Assembly: GCA_914767715.1 (NCBI GenBank)
Contig: OU612067.1
Location: forward strand, 21,366,162 to 21,426,161
Direction of reading: 5' to 3'
Source: Membranipora membranacea
Lineage: Eukaryota > Bryozoa > Gymnolaemata > Cheilostomatida > Membraniporidae
DNA length: 60,000 nt
Below are positions 22,822 to 33,600 of this stretch, one piece after another (within the stretch, counting starts at the first letter, position 1; the number at the start of each line of letters is the position of its first letter). The position numbers and the translations under genes were made by a program. Under the pieces are notes generated by a model. It did no database searches and was not told the origin of the DNA. It saw only the letters and a program-made list of their open reading frames with translations.

Positions 22822-22829
22822 GTTACAGG

Positions 22830-23524
22830 GGTCTTAGCCCATGATTATATTCAAAATTATATTGCACTAGCCTAAATTATTAGCCATTGTTTTGTAAGCC
22901 TAATGCCAGCAATCACTCCCGGTATGCCTACCTGTAAATATGAGAGCACTACAAAGTAAATCATTTGATTGTATGACTAAACAGAGAGACATTGCAACAA
23001 CGCAAACCAACACAATTATGAGATTATGTCCACTTAATCTTGTCACCAAACAATAGCTCAAGCGCCTGTTTTTAAAACAATTTTAATTAGCCACACAATT
23101 ACACATCTTTATGAAAAGCAGCACATGATAACCCTATATGAGAAGAATGCTGTGTGTACAGCCTCTGCTTACAATTGAAATCGCTAGAATAATAAATTAT
23201 GCTGTGTTAAACATTGTCAAGCTCCTATCTCAATTATAACTTATGAATCCCTATGCTCAGTACCAAGACATGCACATATTTTGGTAACCTTCCCTTTATC
23301 ATAATAGATAGATTGCAATTCAGTATTCATAGATCAGTTTCTTGCAAAAATCTGTAATCAAAGAGTTACCCATGCCTGCCTATTGTCAAGCCCTGGGGAC
23401 TAACCAAACCCATGACCTCCAATACATTTATGTTTTATGTTGAAAATAAAAGTTAAAAACTGCCGTTTTAAACATTATGGAAAGCACGAATAGTCGAATC
23501 TTGGTCATGTAAAGAGAGCAGCTT
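22830..23524. other. Gene-free stretch downstream of the CUB receptor gene
   Basis: Presumably the 3' flank or 3' UTR of the minus-strand gene ending at 23525. No other feature was recognised. Confidence 0.4.
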
Positions 23525-25588
23525 TCATTGGACACATAAAGGTGTATAAGGGTGACTCTTCCTTCCTTGCCCTCCTTGCTTCACTATCTCATAAAGTCCC
23601 TCACTTGTCTGAACATTTTCAGCCATCTCATCACCAGAATTCTGAACTCTATCTTTGTCCTGATTGACAGTTTCAGAGGTGGACACCATATTACTTTGAT
23701 GGGGGTCTGAGCACACAACCTCGTATACTGTATCGTCACCTGTTCCACCACCTTCTGAATGAGAAAGTATGTTGATTAAAATGTTTGTCAAAATCTCAAG
23801 GTTTTATCACTCACCACAACCCGAAGAAGCAGTGGCGTGATAGGGGTGCCTTATGATCTAGGCCGCAATATCTGCGCCAATGTGCTCTCAGTGTGTAGGC
23901 AGGTCAAAGCACACCTGTGGGTCCAACAATCCCCAGTGTAGTCAGTGAACTTCAGTTGGATTTGAACCCACAACCTTCAACACTTGTGCGCTGAAGACCG
24001 GCGCTCTAACCAACTGAGCCACCACCTACTCCTAATTTGCTTCCCTATACCATGCTACATCTGCGCTAGATTATTGTTTATGTTTTGTGTTCAATGGGGA
24101 GGGCCTCCTCCTGTTATTCCCACTTCTTCATTTCACAAATTCGTTCATCCATATCAGATATATACATCAGTGGTGATTATAATCTTACATGGACCTAGCT
24201 TGACAGATTACAAATGGAGGCTAAGCAGCCTCAACAACCAATTAGATTCCTCCCATCTGAATCAAAAATCACTCGGCAGAAATGTAGATTATCACAAATT
24301 TGTCTCTGGATCATCAATGCTCATTACCTACCGTTGGTTGCGCCACTATCCATTACACTAGGTTGCTGAATATTGTCGGATCCATCCGATGATCTGTAAT
24401 TTAAGAAAGAGTTTTTCTGACTTACACATGATATGTTTTCCTCGGTTAGATCAGCGTCAAACGGCATAATTTAAGTGCTAATGAATCAAAAGTCAAGGTG
24501 TGACATCACTTTGGGATTTAGACCATTTAAGCATGCAATGTAGCGCTACATACCTTTGATTCTCTTTTGACAGCATTCGGTTTCTGAGCACAAAGTTACT
24601 AATCACTAATCCAGCGATCAGCAAAAAGTAGATGACTCCAACAGTTGAACCTATGATAATCGGTTCTGTAGGGCCTAAAATATGACAGTACACTCCATAT
24701 TGCATATAGCATTTGATCAATTTGCAAAGAACAAACGGAAAGTGTTTTGATATGAGAAACTAAATTACTTTTGTACAATAAAAGTTAAATGTTTTCTAAG
24801 AATAATATTTGCAAAGATTGCTGATGAGCATTGCATTTTACGATCCCTTTGAGAACTATAAGACTGCACACGTTAGTGGATAAGCATATAAAAACCTATA
24901 GTGCAAAATTGAGACATGGAAATCCAGTTACTGAACAAGTTCACCTGAAACTCATCGGAACCAAAACAACCAAGTTTGTGAAAATGCTGTGTCCAAGGTC
25001 TTTCATCTACTTCCAGGGCTGTGACATTGAGCAACATGTCAACGACATATACCAAGGTAATTCAGTCTATATTTAACCTATAGGCCTGAACATAGAAAGG
25101 GATCAAACTGTTTCAGATACAGTTTCACCAAACAATTGTTAAGTCAAATACTAGTACATACCATACATAACAGCAAATATTACGATAATGTCATTACCTG
25201 TACTGTTGAACGATATGGTGAAGTTGGCTGTTGTAGATAGGGAACTGACCGTCAAAGCGGGCATTGATGGGAAGACATGGGCACTGTTTTTGTCTACACA
25301 GAATGAACTGTCCTTTATTGTGAGTGTCCCGTATTTGCATGGATTATCATTACTTGTTTCTTTCACCCCATCGATGAATATGAATGAGGAAGATGGTGCA
25401 GGAAGCTGAACCTCGCAGGGTCTAGCCGGCCCCTGGTTATCCTTTATGTGAACTATGAATCCAGATCTTTGTGTAAGAGGACCAGTGTGAGAGCAAAGTA
25501 TCACTTTATCACTTTGACTCAGTGCAAAGTTGATTGTTGCAGCAGTCAGAAGACAGAAAAAGCTAGAACTCCAAAACAGCCCTTTCAT
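23525..25588 (-). CDS. Single-pass membrane protein: signal peptide, CUB-like domain, TM, tyrosine-containing tail (4 exons)
   Basis: Minus-strand exons are 25588-25162, 24674-24554, 24393-24332 and 23754-23525 (427, 121, 62 and 230 nt), all with GT..AG introns and matching phases (1, 2, 1), giving 279 residues. The start MKGLFWSSSFFCLLTAATI is a signal peptide. Exon 1 then carries a CUB-like domain with four cysteines, including CKYGTLTIKD, followed by SSLSTTANFTISFNS and IIVIFAVMYG. Exon 2 is a transmembrane helix (IIIGSTVGVIYFLLIAGLVI) with a basic stop-transfer. Exons 3-4 form an acidic tail with two tyrosine motifs, VYEVV and LYEIV, about 44 residues apart. These resemble SH2-docking sites but fit neither a strict ITIM nor ITAM. 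A surface receptor or adhesion protein is likely; the ligand is unknown. The start could lie further upstream if the exon at about 26056-25860 belongs to it. Confidence 0.8.
23825..24028 (-). mobile_element. tRNA-derived SINE-like repeat
   Basis: On the minus strand, the sequence from 24026 reads GGTGGCTCAGTTGGTTAGAG (A-box-like) and GGGTTCAAATCC (B-box), with a Ser-type extended variable region between them. It is followed by a non-tRNA body. It lies in the last intron of the CUB receptor gene. The acceptor stem does not close well, so a SINE or tRNA pseudogene is likelier than a working tRNA. Confidence 0.6.
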
Positions 25589-25669
25589 ACTGTCCTTATG
25601 ATGAAGGATCTTGGTATGAACACTATAAAAGCACAACATAATTATACACATAATAAAAGTAAAAGGGTC

Positions 25670-25900
25670 GCAGTGTGGCACGGTGGCAAGGTGGCAAGTT
25701 GACAGGGTGGCAGCGTAGCAGCATAGCAGCGTAGCAGGGTGGCAAGGTGGCGAGGTGGCAAGGTGGCGGGTGCTGGCCTGCAGGGTGGATGGTGGCGGTG
25801 TTGCGGAGTGGCGGGTGCCAGAGTTGTAGGGTGCTGAGGTCACAATGTCGGGGTTGAGGTATACGTGGTTGCGCCTGGCAGTGTGGCAGGGTAGCCGGTG
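25670..25900. repeat. Degenerate CCACC/TGCCA minisatellite upstream of the CUB receptor
   Basis: On the plus strand it is a run of GGTGGCAAGGTGGC-like units with variants GTAGCAGC and GGTGGCGGGTG. On the minus strand it reads as CCACC/GCCACCTTGCCACC units. It creates long His/Pro/Cys-rich frames on the minus strand upstream of MKGLF that are probably untranslated. Confidence 0.8.
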
Positions 25901-26056
25901 AAACATAAAATATTCTCATTAGCCCCGTTACACCCATACGTGATTATCAGTCGAAACCGATCAGACTGATCAGAGCATCCCTCTGTATGACACTCAGGTG
26001 GTACATCCCCAATTAAAGTAACGTTTGTCAATGCATTGTCTGGAGCAGATCTAAGC
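25860..26056 (-). CDS. Possible additional CUB-like exon (partial gene)
   Basis: A minus-strand open stretch after a pyrimidine-rich acceptor (CCTCGCCCAAG at about 26062-26057) encodes MTLRSAPDNALTNVTLIGDV, then PECHTEGC, SDRFRLIITYGCNGANENI and LCF. The cysteine spacing and the DVPPEC...FRLIITYGC pattern look like part of a secreted CUB-type ectodomain. A donor may be ACCAC/GTATAC near 25860. It lies upstream of the CUB receptor on the same strand, but that gene has its own signal peptide. It may be an upstream exon, an alternative first domain or a relic of a neighbour. Confidence 0.35.
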
Positions 26057-26062
26057 GTCATA

Positions 26063-26879
26063 TCTTGGGCGAGGAATGCGAATTAAAAGGAAAACTTAAT
26101 GAGGGTTATCTACTTGCCTGTTTCAACTCTCATTTGATCAAAAAGCAGGTATAAATAGAGTCTCGAAAGATTGTTCGCTTACCTTGAGTTTCACTGGTGC
26201 TCTAATGATGATGCCGCATATTATTCTCCTTGCTCAGTCATGTACATGCTATCACGTTTCACAATTAAGTGGCTCATAATCACGAGACTTTTTGATATAC
26301 CTCTTGAAAAGGTTTATTATTTAGAGACACGAGTGTATTGTTTCATTTATGCAATTTGATGAAAGCAGTGATGGGGACTAGCCAACTTCCTTGACTGAGT
26401 AATAGCCTTAAAAGACGCCTATAGAAAGCCAATTCTACAGAAAAGTAGTAAACGTCACTGCTTCACTGAAAAGACATTATTAGATAGGTTTCAAAACCTC
26501 TCTGGGAGCATGAGACAATAAAATAAACAACGCATGAGGTTGTCTTAGCAATTGTTGTGAGGGTGTAACTTCAAATATTTGTGCAAGTAGAAAAAACAAA
26601 TTTTAAATAAAAAGTAAAATCAACAACATAAATTCAGTTCATTGTATTTAATAATGTTTATTCCCTTTGTGTCATGGTGCCAATAGTCAAATCTAAAACA
26701 TCTTCAAGTTCATTTGATCGACAAATAGAATTGATATGTATGTATAGATATACATATCTTGAAGAAATGCTGCATGATTGAATGGACAGCCAGGAATATG
26801 CGCATGAGTTAGGCTGCGGTAGCCGTTATATGACAGTCCAGTTTTGTTACCTTGTTAGAATATTATCTGAGTCTAAGTC
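26063..26879. other. Gene-free stretch
   Basis: No supported gene. AT-rich, with low-complexity TATGTATGTATAGATATACA near 26737. Confidence 0.4.
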
Positions 26880-27197
26880 GTCGTTGCGGATAGGGTTACC
26901 CATATAGAGTACAGGTACAGGGACCCATGGTACTCAAGCCGCACCCTATCTCCTTGCCCGCCGGAATTCCGGCTACTCTTTTCATCGAAGAGACAGAGGG
27001 GATCTTTTTACTGCATGTGGGGTGTGCACACACAGTGGATATCCGGTATTTTTATTCCGTTCCGCAAGAACCTGGCTAGGATGAATGGCGCAGCACTCCC
27101 AAATCAGAAGGGGCTGCCGGTGCCGGGAATTGAACCTGGACCTCACAGTTCACAAGTCCTCACTTTCAACCATCAGACCACTCCTGACGATCCCTAG
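26880..27197 (-). mobile_element. tRNA-derived SINE
   Basis: On the minus strand the head (27197-27115) has an A-box-like TGGTCTGATGGTT and a perfect B-box core GGTTCAATTCC within a tRNA-like fold. It is followed by a body of about 230 bp with TGTGCACACCCCACATGCAG and a GATCCCCTCTGTCTCTTC region. This head-plus-body layout is typical of tRNA-derived SINEs. Confidence 0.7.
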
Positions 27198-28678
27198 GAT
27201 TTTATACGATGTGTGACATGAAGCAGGAGAAGGCAATCTATGAATTATATAATTTTTAAACTTGTATAAATTAGATGGGTTCCGTAATAAATAAATAAAT
27301 GTAGTATACATGTTAATCTTATTAGTGAGCATTTGAACAAGGTGTGAGGTGGTGATAACAAATCTAATCGAACTGACGACTGTGAAAAGAAGATGGTAAA
27401 TTTTGTGTGTGCAACCTCGATCATAAGAAATCCGCCAAGGCTTCTTCCCGTCGGTAGAGCACCTACCACCTGCTTCCCAATATGCTGCTGTGTTATGGGT
27501 GTTAGCTTGAGTTATTGTGCAATCTGTTGATTACAAGGTTTGATCCTACAGTTGCGCTCTAATCTGCATTCTCTGATCACCCAGCCTATATCAACAAGAC
27601 TTTGTGTCAATAGATGAAGACGCATTGTCATGATGAATCATTTTTATACATTATAGAAAAAGGGGACATCAGCTGACACAGGTTGCAGCCCACATAGTGA
27701 AATTAATCGACTGGCATCATTTTGATGCACACCCAGAATATTTTATTATAGATGAAGCTCCTGTAAATAATTTTAGTTCCCAATCAAAATGCAAAAAACG
27801 TGTTTGAACTAGGTATTACCCTCTTATTGTAGTGAATTACACGAAACATTGTCCTTCCAACTTTGCGCAGTTCAACTTCCTTACCTCTGTTGCCAACTAA
27901 ATGGGCAACCTAATAAGTTGATTATGTTTTGCGTTTTACAAATTTATATTTGGGAAGTCGTCGGAAAGGAGTCAAAAACGCTTGAATATAAAAACTATTT
28001 ATTCTACTACTTACCTACTATTAATGCAGCACGCTTCACTGTGTTACTGAGGTGTATAATGCACTTTGAGAAGTTATCAGTAAAACATTCTCGGCCATGC
28101 CACACCACTGAACGACACCGAGCTTTGAGGCATCAAAGAGAAATTTATACCCCTTGGATAGATCGATCTAACTCCTTGATATAACACAGGCACATGACAA
28201 TAAATTCTTTAAGAAAAATAAAAAAATGGTTTGAAGATTCACGTAAAGTAATTGCTTCAAACTGGTCGCCTTACCAACACACCACACAAAAGAAGACTCG
28301 AGTGGCTATAGATGCATCCAAACCTTTATTTCTTATGGAACCAATGTTATTTACCTTACAGAACTGGGTTAGTTTTGTAATGATACCATGAGAGTGACAA
28401 CACATTTCAGTTGCCTGCCCCTGCCTGTAAACTAAGAATAATTCGACGATTACAAAAAACTGAATTGTTAATCATTCACAAAAACTATAAAAGAGGCATT
28501 TTAAATCAAATTTTTCCGTCATCAAGCTGTACAATCATGCACCCAGAGATTCCGCGCCCAGGGCATAAAATGACTTTAGATAATCAGCAATGTTGCCTCT
28601 GTTATTGATTGATGAACTGATTAAACATTTTTGCAACAGTTATCATCCTCCCTGCAGCCATCATCCATACTTATTACA
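27198..28678. other. Gene-free stretch
   Basis: Several short frames (for example 27849-28184, +) without recognisable domains or splice partners. No repeat was recognised. Confidence 0.4.
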
Positions 28679-28721
28679 TTTTTGGAGTTATCCTTTCTCT
28701 AGCCCGAAAAGGCAACTTTTA
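28679..28721 (+). repeat. Short dispersed repeat, copy 1
   Basis: The sequence GGAGTTATCCTTTCTCTAG then CCGAAAAGGCAACTT recurs at 30331-30374 with few differences. The two copies lie on either side of the LINE fragment. Confidence 0.6.
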
Positions 28722-29014
28722 CAAAGTTTGGTATTTTTAAACGTATTCTCTCCACATATATATTCCATGTTTATTCTGGAGAAGAATAAGTCCTTATGAC
28801 TTGTACCCAGAAAACAGAAAAATTGATAAAAATATGGTGTAGAATTAAAAAGACATGTAACTAAAAATCAAGAACAATGACAGGTAAAATTACAAAGTAC
28901 ACGCAGGCATTAATTAGCAGTAAAACATTACACAAGTTGATACACAATAGCTAGGAAAAGAAAAGTTAGAACAATGTAGCGGTAGGCTAAAATGAAATGA
29001 TAAGAACTGACTCA

Positions 29015-29758
29015 TTAATTGAGAAGTTTGAGGACGTGGCTCCGAGTGGCATTTTTGAATGTAGCAAGGGATTGACTCCGCTTAACATGATTGGGTAATT
29101 CGTTAAACTTCTGAGCACCGAAATTAGCTAAAGCAAATCTAAAATTTTCCTTTGATAGTCTAAACCCAGAACTTTTAGCAAGCCGAGTTTCACTAGTTGA
29201 TTTCTCAGATAGCAGATTGGTATCAATTATTGGGACTAAACTATTGACAATTTCATAAAACGTCAGCAGATACAAATATTCGAAATGCAAAGTTAAAACA
29301 GGGATGTTGCAGGTCTTTCGAGGATTATCTTTAGAACTGTTATAGTCTATAATTTTCAAACATCTATTCTCAATTTTGAAAAATTCTCTTTTGACATAGT
29401 CGTTTGTGGTAAATAAAACAGGAGAGCTGTATTCCAGATTAGAATGTATAAGTCCAATGTACCAAATCTTAGCTAATTTAGGTGTCAGGGATTTTCTTTT
29501 ACATTGAAAGTTGGGGACTATTGGATAAAGTTTTTGTTTAATTTTACTGGTATGAGATTTAAAATTTAACTTGTTATCAAGAATCACGCCTAAGTACTTA
29601 ATTTTGTCAGATTGTTTGAAAATGAGATTGTTAAATTTAGGTTCCGGAGGTTTGATGTTACGTATATTAGAAATGGTCATGACATCCGTTTTACCGCTGT
29701 TTAGAACAAGGCAATTTTCACTGTACCGACTTGATGCTTGATGAATACTTTTTTCCAT
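29015..29758 (-). mobile_element. 5'-truncated LINE: C-terminal part of a reverse transcriptase
   Basis: An intact 247-codon minus-strand frame encodes the region after the catalytic motif of a non-LTR reverse transcriptase: CLVLNSGKTDVM, then IKYLGVILDNKLNFKSH, LAKIWYIGLIHSNLEYSSPV and a C-terminal FGAQKFNELPNHVKRS with ATFKNATRSHVL. The palm with the YxDD motif is missing because homology stops just upstream (stop codon close to 29765), as expected of a 5'-truncated insertion. The frame has no internal stop, so the insertion is fairly young. Clade is not assigned. Confidence 0.85.
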
Positions 29759-29810
29759 AAGTTATGTGGAAATGTCTGGGTTTTCCCTACTGGCGACTAG
29801 TAGGGGGATG

Positions 29811-29838
29811 GGTGGATGGGGATGGGGGATGGGTGGAT
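29811..29838 (+). other. G-rich tract with G-quadruplex potential
   Basis: GGGGGATGGGTGGATGGGG is followed by ATGGGGGATGGG, giving at least four runs of three or more guanines with short loops. It lies just beyond the truncated 5' end of the LINE fragment. Confidence 0.6.
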
Positions 29839-31225
29839 AAGATTTATGAAGCTCAAACTAATAAATTATTGCACCAACTACACATCTCAGTAACATATCA
29901 GGTCGTTCAGACAAACCCCCTACATATAGCCGCTTACCTAGTCCCTACCCATAATTTCGAACATAGCCCTCCCAGTAGCAATGGAGCAATGGAAATATCA
30001 TCATTCAGCACTTCCAGGCTCAGTAATATACCGAGTAGTTAAATCTGGTGTCATTGTCACCTCATTGTGAGGTGAACATTCAGTATCCCTAGTCCCTACT
30101 ATCCATTCAATCATGGCATTATGGCTTTGAGTCATATCTATGACAGCCGTTTATTTTCAATGCCGAATTTGAATGAGTAAACACAGTCTTAAGAGAAACC
30201 TCATAGATCTCAAACTATATATGTTTCCAAAATTCCAGAGTTCAAAATTACTCATTAGGCCATAGGACCTATTTGGGACCCAAATTCCCTGCTGCTAATA
30301 TCCTCACTTAACTTTTAGATCAAATGTACTTTTTTGGGAGTTATCCTTTCTCTAGACCGAAAAGGCAACTTCTACCAGGTAATATTTTTCTTTCTACATC
30401 TATTCCCACACCTGTTGAAGGGGATGAGGGGGATGGGACTAGCTTAGTGTGCCCCTGGCTACTCATTTATACAGCATAAAAGGTTAGTCAGTCAATTAAG
30501 GCCAAACAAAAAGACCATTGGTAACCATTGGCTACAATCGCTGCAAGCCGGTATATTCCAGGCATTTCACCATAACATGTTTCAAAATAGATGCATCACC
30601 ATACACTACTGTGGTGCAGAAACAAAGTATGTGAATTTGTATTGTCTTTTAGACATCATGGCGCGGTCTCTAACACTAGACCGGCAAATGTGCAAATGTA
30701 ACCCCCTTACCTCTCTTTATGACATGTGAAAGTAGCTGTTTCTGGTAGTCAGAGAAATACTTACATTCAGCTAATCCAATCCTTCAAGCTTATACAAATG
30801 GCAAACCATATGATCCGATACCAAAATTTGCTTACAACTGAGCGTCAGCAGCAGGGAAAAACTGCACTAAAGAGAGGGGGTGTAAATAATATAGCTCGTA
30901 AGGCGGGAGCAAGAAAACATCCTGTTGTAAAGGGAGCCAACAAATTTCAGACAGACCACAAACATAGTATAAAGGGAGAGAGATTACAATGACCTGAAGG
31001 ATTACACGAGATCACCCTTCCTCTAAGGTATAGACTTTTAGATTCTTAATGTGTTAGTATGACAGGTCCTTTACAAAAGCTCACTTCAAGTAGTACAAAT
31101 TTGTTTGTTGAAAAATATATTATGAAAATAACGATAAAACATCAATCTTAAATGGCATGTGGTGGAGGTAAAAAGCTACAGTAGTAGAAGTAAAGTTAGG
31201 AGTCACAAAATGTTCACATTTCAAT
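29839..31225. other. Gene-free stretch with second copy of a short repeat
   Basis: 30331-30374 repeats the motif of 28679-28721. Otherwise only short frames without recognisable domains (for example 30726-30992, +). Confidence 0.4.
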
Positions 31226-31835
31226 ATTACGACCTTAATCCCTCACCTATAGATCAGCTCGATTTATAAGTGAAGGCGGCTGTAAGAGAGTAGCATATAG
31301 ACGCAACTATCATTTGAAGCATTTTTATATTTACTTTGGACTAAAACCTATCACAATCACAGAAGCTGAATAGCTCAGTGGTAAAGCTGACTTGTAATCA
31401 TGAAGCTGTGAGTTCAAAACCCACTGAGGGCAGCTTTTTCCCCAAAACTACTCATTTGTAGTGAGTGGATGTGTGCCACAAAATTCAAATTTTTCAAGAA
31501 TCAGCATATCATATCTCTCTCACAGTCTTTCAAAATAAATAAAACATGCCAAGAACCTCATACACCATTCAGCAGAAACTGGAAGTATTGAGAACAGTTG
31601 AAAAGAATAACAACCTTGACAAGACTGCAAGGGAATTGAATAGACGCTTGATTCTAAGATGGAGAGCTTCCAAACATCAACTACTGATACGATTCACTTA
31701 TAAGACACGGTGTCTTATAGCTGTCGGGTGTCTTATAGCTGTGGGGTGTCTTATAACTGGAGCATTTTGATTTTTTCTGAGGAGGGTGATTCACTTATAA
31801 GTCCGGTGACTTATAGGTGAGGTTTTACGGTAATG
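31226..31835 (+). mobile_element. pogo/Tigger-like DNA transposon relic with HTH coding remnant
   Basis: Inverted ends are ATTAC...CCTCACCTATAGATC at the left and CTTATAGGTGAGGTTTTACG then GTAAT at the right. Inside, 31546-31680 encodes MPRTSYTIQQKLEVLRTVEK, NNNLDKTARELN and LILRWRASKHQLL, which fits the N-terminal helix-turn-helix of pogo-class transposases. A small deletion lies between ELN and ILRW. The rest of the transposase is gone. Three 18-bp units of GTGTCTTATAGCTGTGGG type follow (31706-31760). Confidence 0.7.
31365..31434 (+). other. tRNA-like sequence (pseudo-tRNA or SINE head)
   Basis: It starts GCTGAATAGCTCAGTGGTAA (A-box), has a TGT triplet in the anticodon-loop position, then GAGTTCAAAACCC (B-box) and ends GCAGC followed by TTTTT, a Pol III terminator. 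Only four acceptor pairs form and the anticodon stem is weak, so a working tRNA-Thr is unlikely. It lies within the pogo-like relic. Confidence 0.5.
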
Positions 31836-32192
31836 ATAATAGCAGAGTTATTTGGAATGTTAAGTTTGAGATAAAGGTAGTAGTTACTCGTTTAGAAAAA
31901 TATTTCCAAACTTATGACCAAATTACAGTATGACAATTTACACAGATAAGATAAGGTAGTGTATTAGCATTAGTAATAATCCCAGTCTGATGTAAAGTAA
32001 ATGGAAATGGCATTAGCATGTGTCATAAATAAAAGTAAGCATCGGCAAACCAATTTTATCAGAGCTCTTTAACCAACACTGCTGGGTCAACTCAGATTAA
32101 AAGCCATGTCCTATACGTAGCAGCATCCATATAAGAGAGAAATACTTGGTTGCTGACTGTTAAATTATATTTAATTGAGTCACTTTTGATAG

Positions 32193-32399
32193 GATTTATA
32201 CCTCCGCTGGGTGACCAATGTAAACCCTTCTCAAGGTTTTAGAAAAAAACTATATGATAGTTATCGTGACCAGGTGATTAAACACCAAGACCTCCAGCAA
32301 GAATTCCAAAAGAACATTGTGCGATGGGTTGATGAAAAGATTGAGATATACCAAGACTGTTTAAAATTCATTCCGCGTGTAGTTCGTATTATCGCTTGA
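32193..32399 (+). CDS. Unrecognised short open segment
   Basis: An open frame after a TTTTGATAG acceptor-like site encodes DLYLRWVTNVNPSQGFRKKL, then YDSYRDQVIKHQDLQQEFQK and NIVRWVDEKIEIYQDCL. The charged, helical composition looks protein-like, but I recognise no family. It has no ATG start and overlaps, on the opposite strand, the stop of the receptor-tail exon at 32389. It could be an internal or last exon, or a transposase fragment. Confidence 0.25.
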   Translation, partial: DLYLRWVTNVNPSQGFRKKLYDSYRDQVIKHQDLQQEFQKNIVRWVDEKIEIYQDCLKFIPRVVRIIA

Positions 32400-32638
32400 A
32401 GTCGTACAACTCATTGTCTACAAAGGCGACATTGTCAGTAGCGCGCATGGCAGCGTTCCCAGGTGTCTGCTCGTATAAATCGTTCTCTACCAGCTCAGGC
32501 TCCTGCACACCGTGATTTTTGACAGGTACGGCCGGAGCTGGCTTATATATAGGACCGGCAGAAAATATACCAGTATATAACTTTGCTTCAGTAATTGGGT
32601 GTAGTTGAAATTCTGGCTGCTTAAGTGTTGTGAATTGA
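32389..32638 (-). pseudogene. Orphan last exon: receptor cytoplasmic tail with multiple tyrosine motifs
   Basis: After a CAG acceptor (32641-32639) the minus strand is open for 250 nt to a TAA at 32389. It encodes QFTTLKQPEFQLHPITEAKL, YTGIFSAGPIYKPAPAVPVK, VQEPELVENDLYEQTPGN and ATDNVAFVDNELYDFKR. The motifs LYTGIF, IYKPAP, DLYEQTP and ELYDFK look like phosphotyrosine docking sites in a membrane-receptor tail. There is no ATG start. Block E carries the amino half of the same exon in frame (39084-39007) with conservative changes, then breaks off. No transmembrane or ectodomain exons are recognised nearby, so it may be a remnant or the last exon of a gene I cannot trace. Confidence 0.5.
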
Positions 32639-33277
32639 CTGACGTCCCAATAACGACAATTAGAAACTCAGGCAAGCTACTTGACAAATCTTTTCAAGAG
32701 GTCGGCTGTAGCACTACTGATTTTTTGCCCAAACGAAGATGAGAAATTCTTCCCAACAATCATATATGCATTGCAGTATGCTTGGTCAGTGTCAGATATG
32801 TTCCCTTTTCCTCAAACATATGTCAGAAAGACTCTTATAGTAATATCATTTGGCCAGTGGAACAGATCAATTAACCTAGAATGCAAATTTATATTTGTCA
32901 TCAAGCATTTTAACAAAGCGATAACTGGACATTATTGGACTACATAGTTTTACAGAAGGATACTTTGGAGCAAGGTTATGGATGAAAAAACCTAAAAGGC
33001 TTCCTACCCCATGGTACACACCAGTTCAAGGCTTTCAGTAAAACATTAATCGGATTTATGAGCAGATCAAGAAACTGCTGAGGATTTTTCAGGTTTATCA
33101 GTAAACTGATTTTGTCATCAAATGCTATATGCTATATGCAATATTTTAACATAATCAATAATTAATTAAAGTTTACTTTATGAATCTTGATACTATTGCG
33201 ATATGCACAATATGAATTTCTATTATCATTATACCGCATTAATTATTCTATAACAGTGTGGTGACGATTATCTGCAG

Positions 33278-33307
33278 GCATAGCCCTAAGAGCAGGTATC
33301 ATCACAG
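33278..33307 (+). other. Probable 30-nt 5' UTR exon of lectin gene D
   Basis: GCATAGCCCTAAGAGCAG and its continuation, between TCTGCAG and GTAGGC, differ from the gene A equivalent by one base. Same spacing logic as in A and E. Confidence 0.5.
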
Positions 33308-33600
33308 GTAGGCACTGGTTTTATAGCATGATATAAGCTAAATTATTTGGTGATTTATATTTTCATCATGAAGAAAATAGCTCCATGGAGTTCAAAAAGA
33401 TGAGCATAGTATTTAGTTGCAAATAGTTTGTGTTTGTCAATTTCTCTATCCAAGAAAGTCAAAAGATAGAAAAACTTTTTTTTGCATTGAATTTAGAACT
33501 GAATTGGTTGGAAACAATTGGTGGGATAGGAAAATATTGTTTGTCCAACTAACCATTGCCAATTAACATATCATTTTTCTTATTTATTACAGCCAACAAT

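Noticed and set aside
23525-23754. ITAM in the CUB receptor tail
   Set aside because: The two tyrosine motifs are about 44 residues apart, far beyond ITAM spacing, and the residues at -2 (Thr, Gly) do not meet the ITIM rule.
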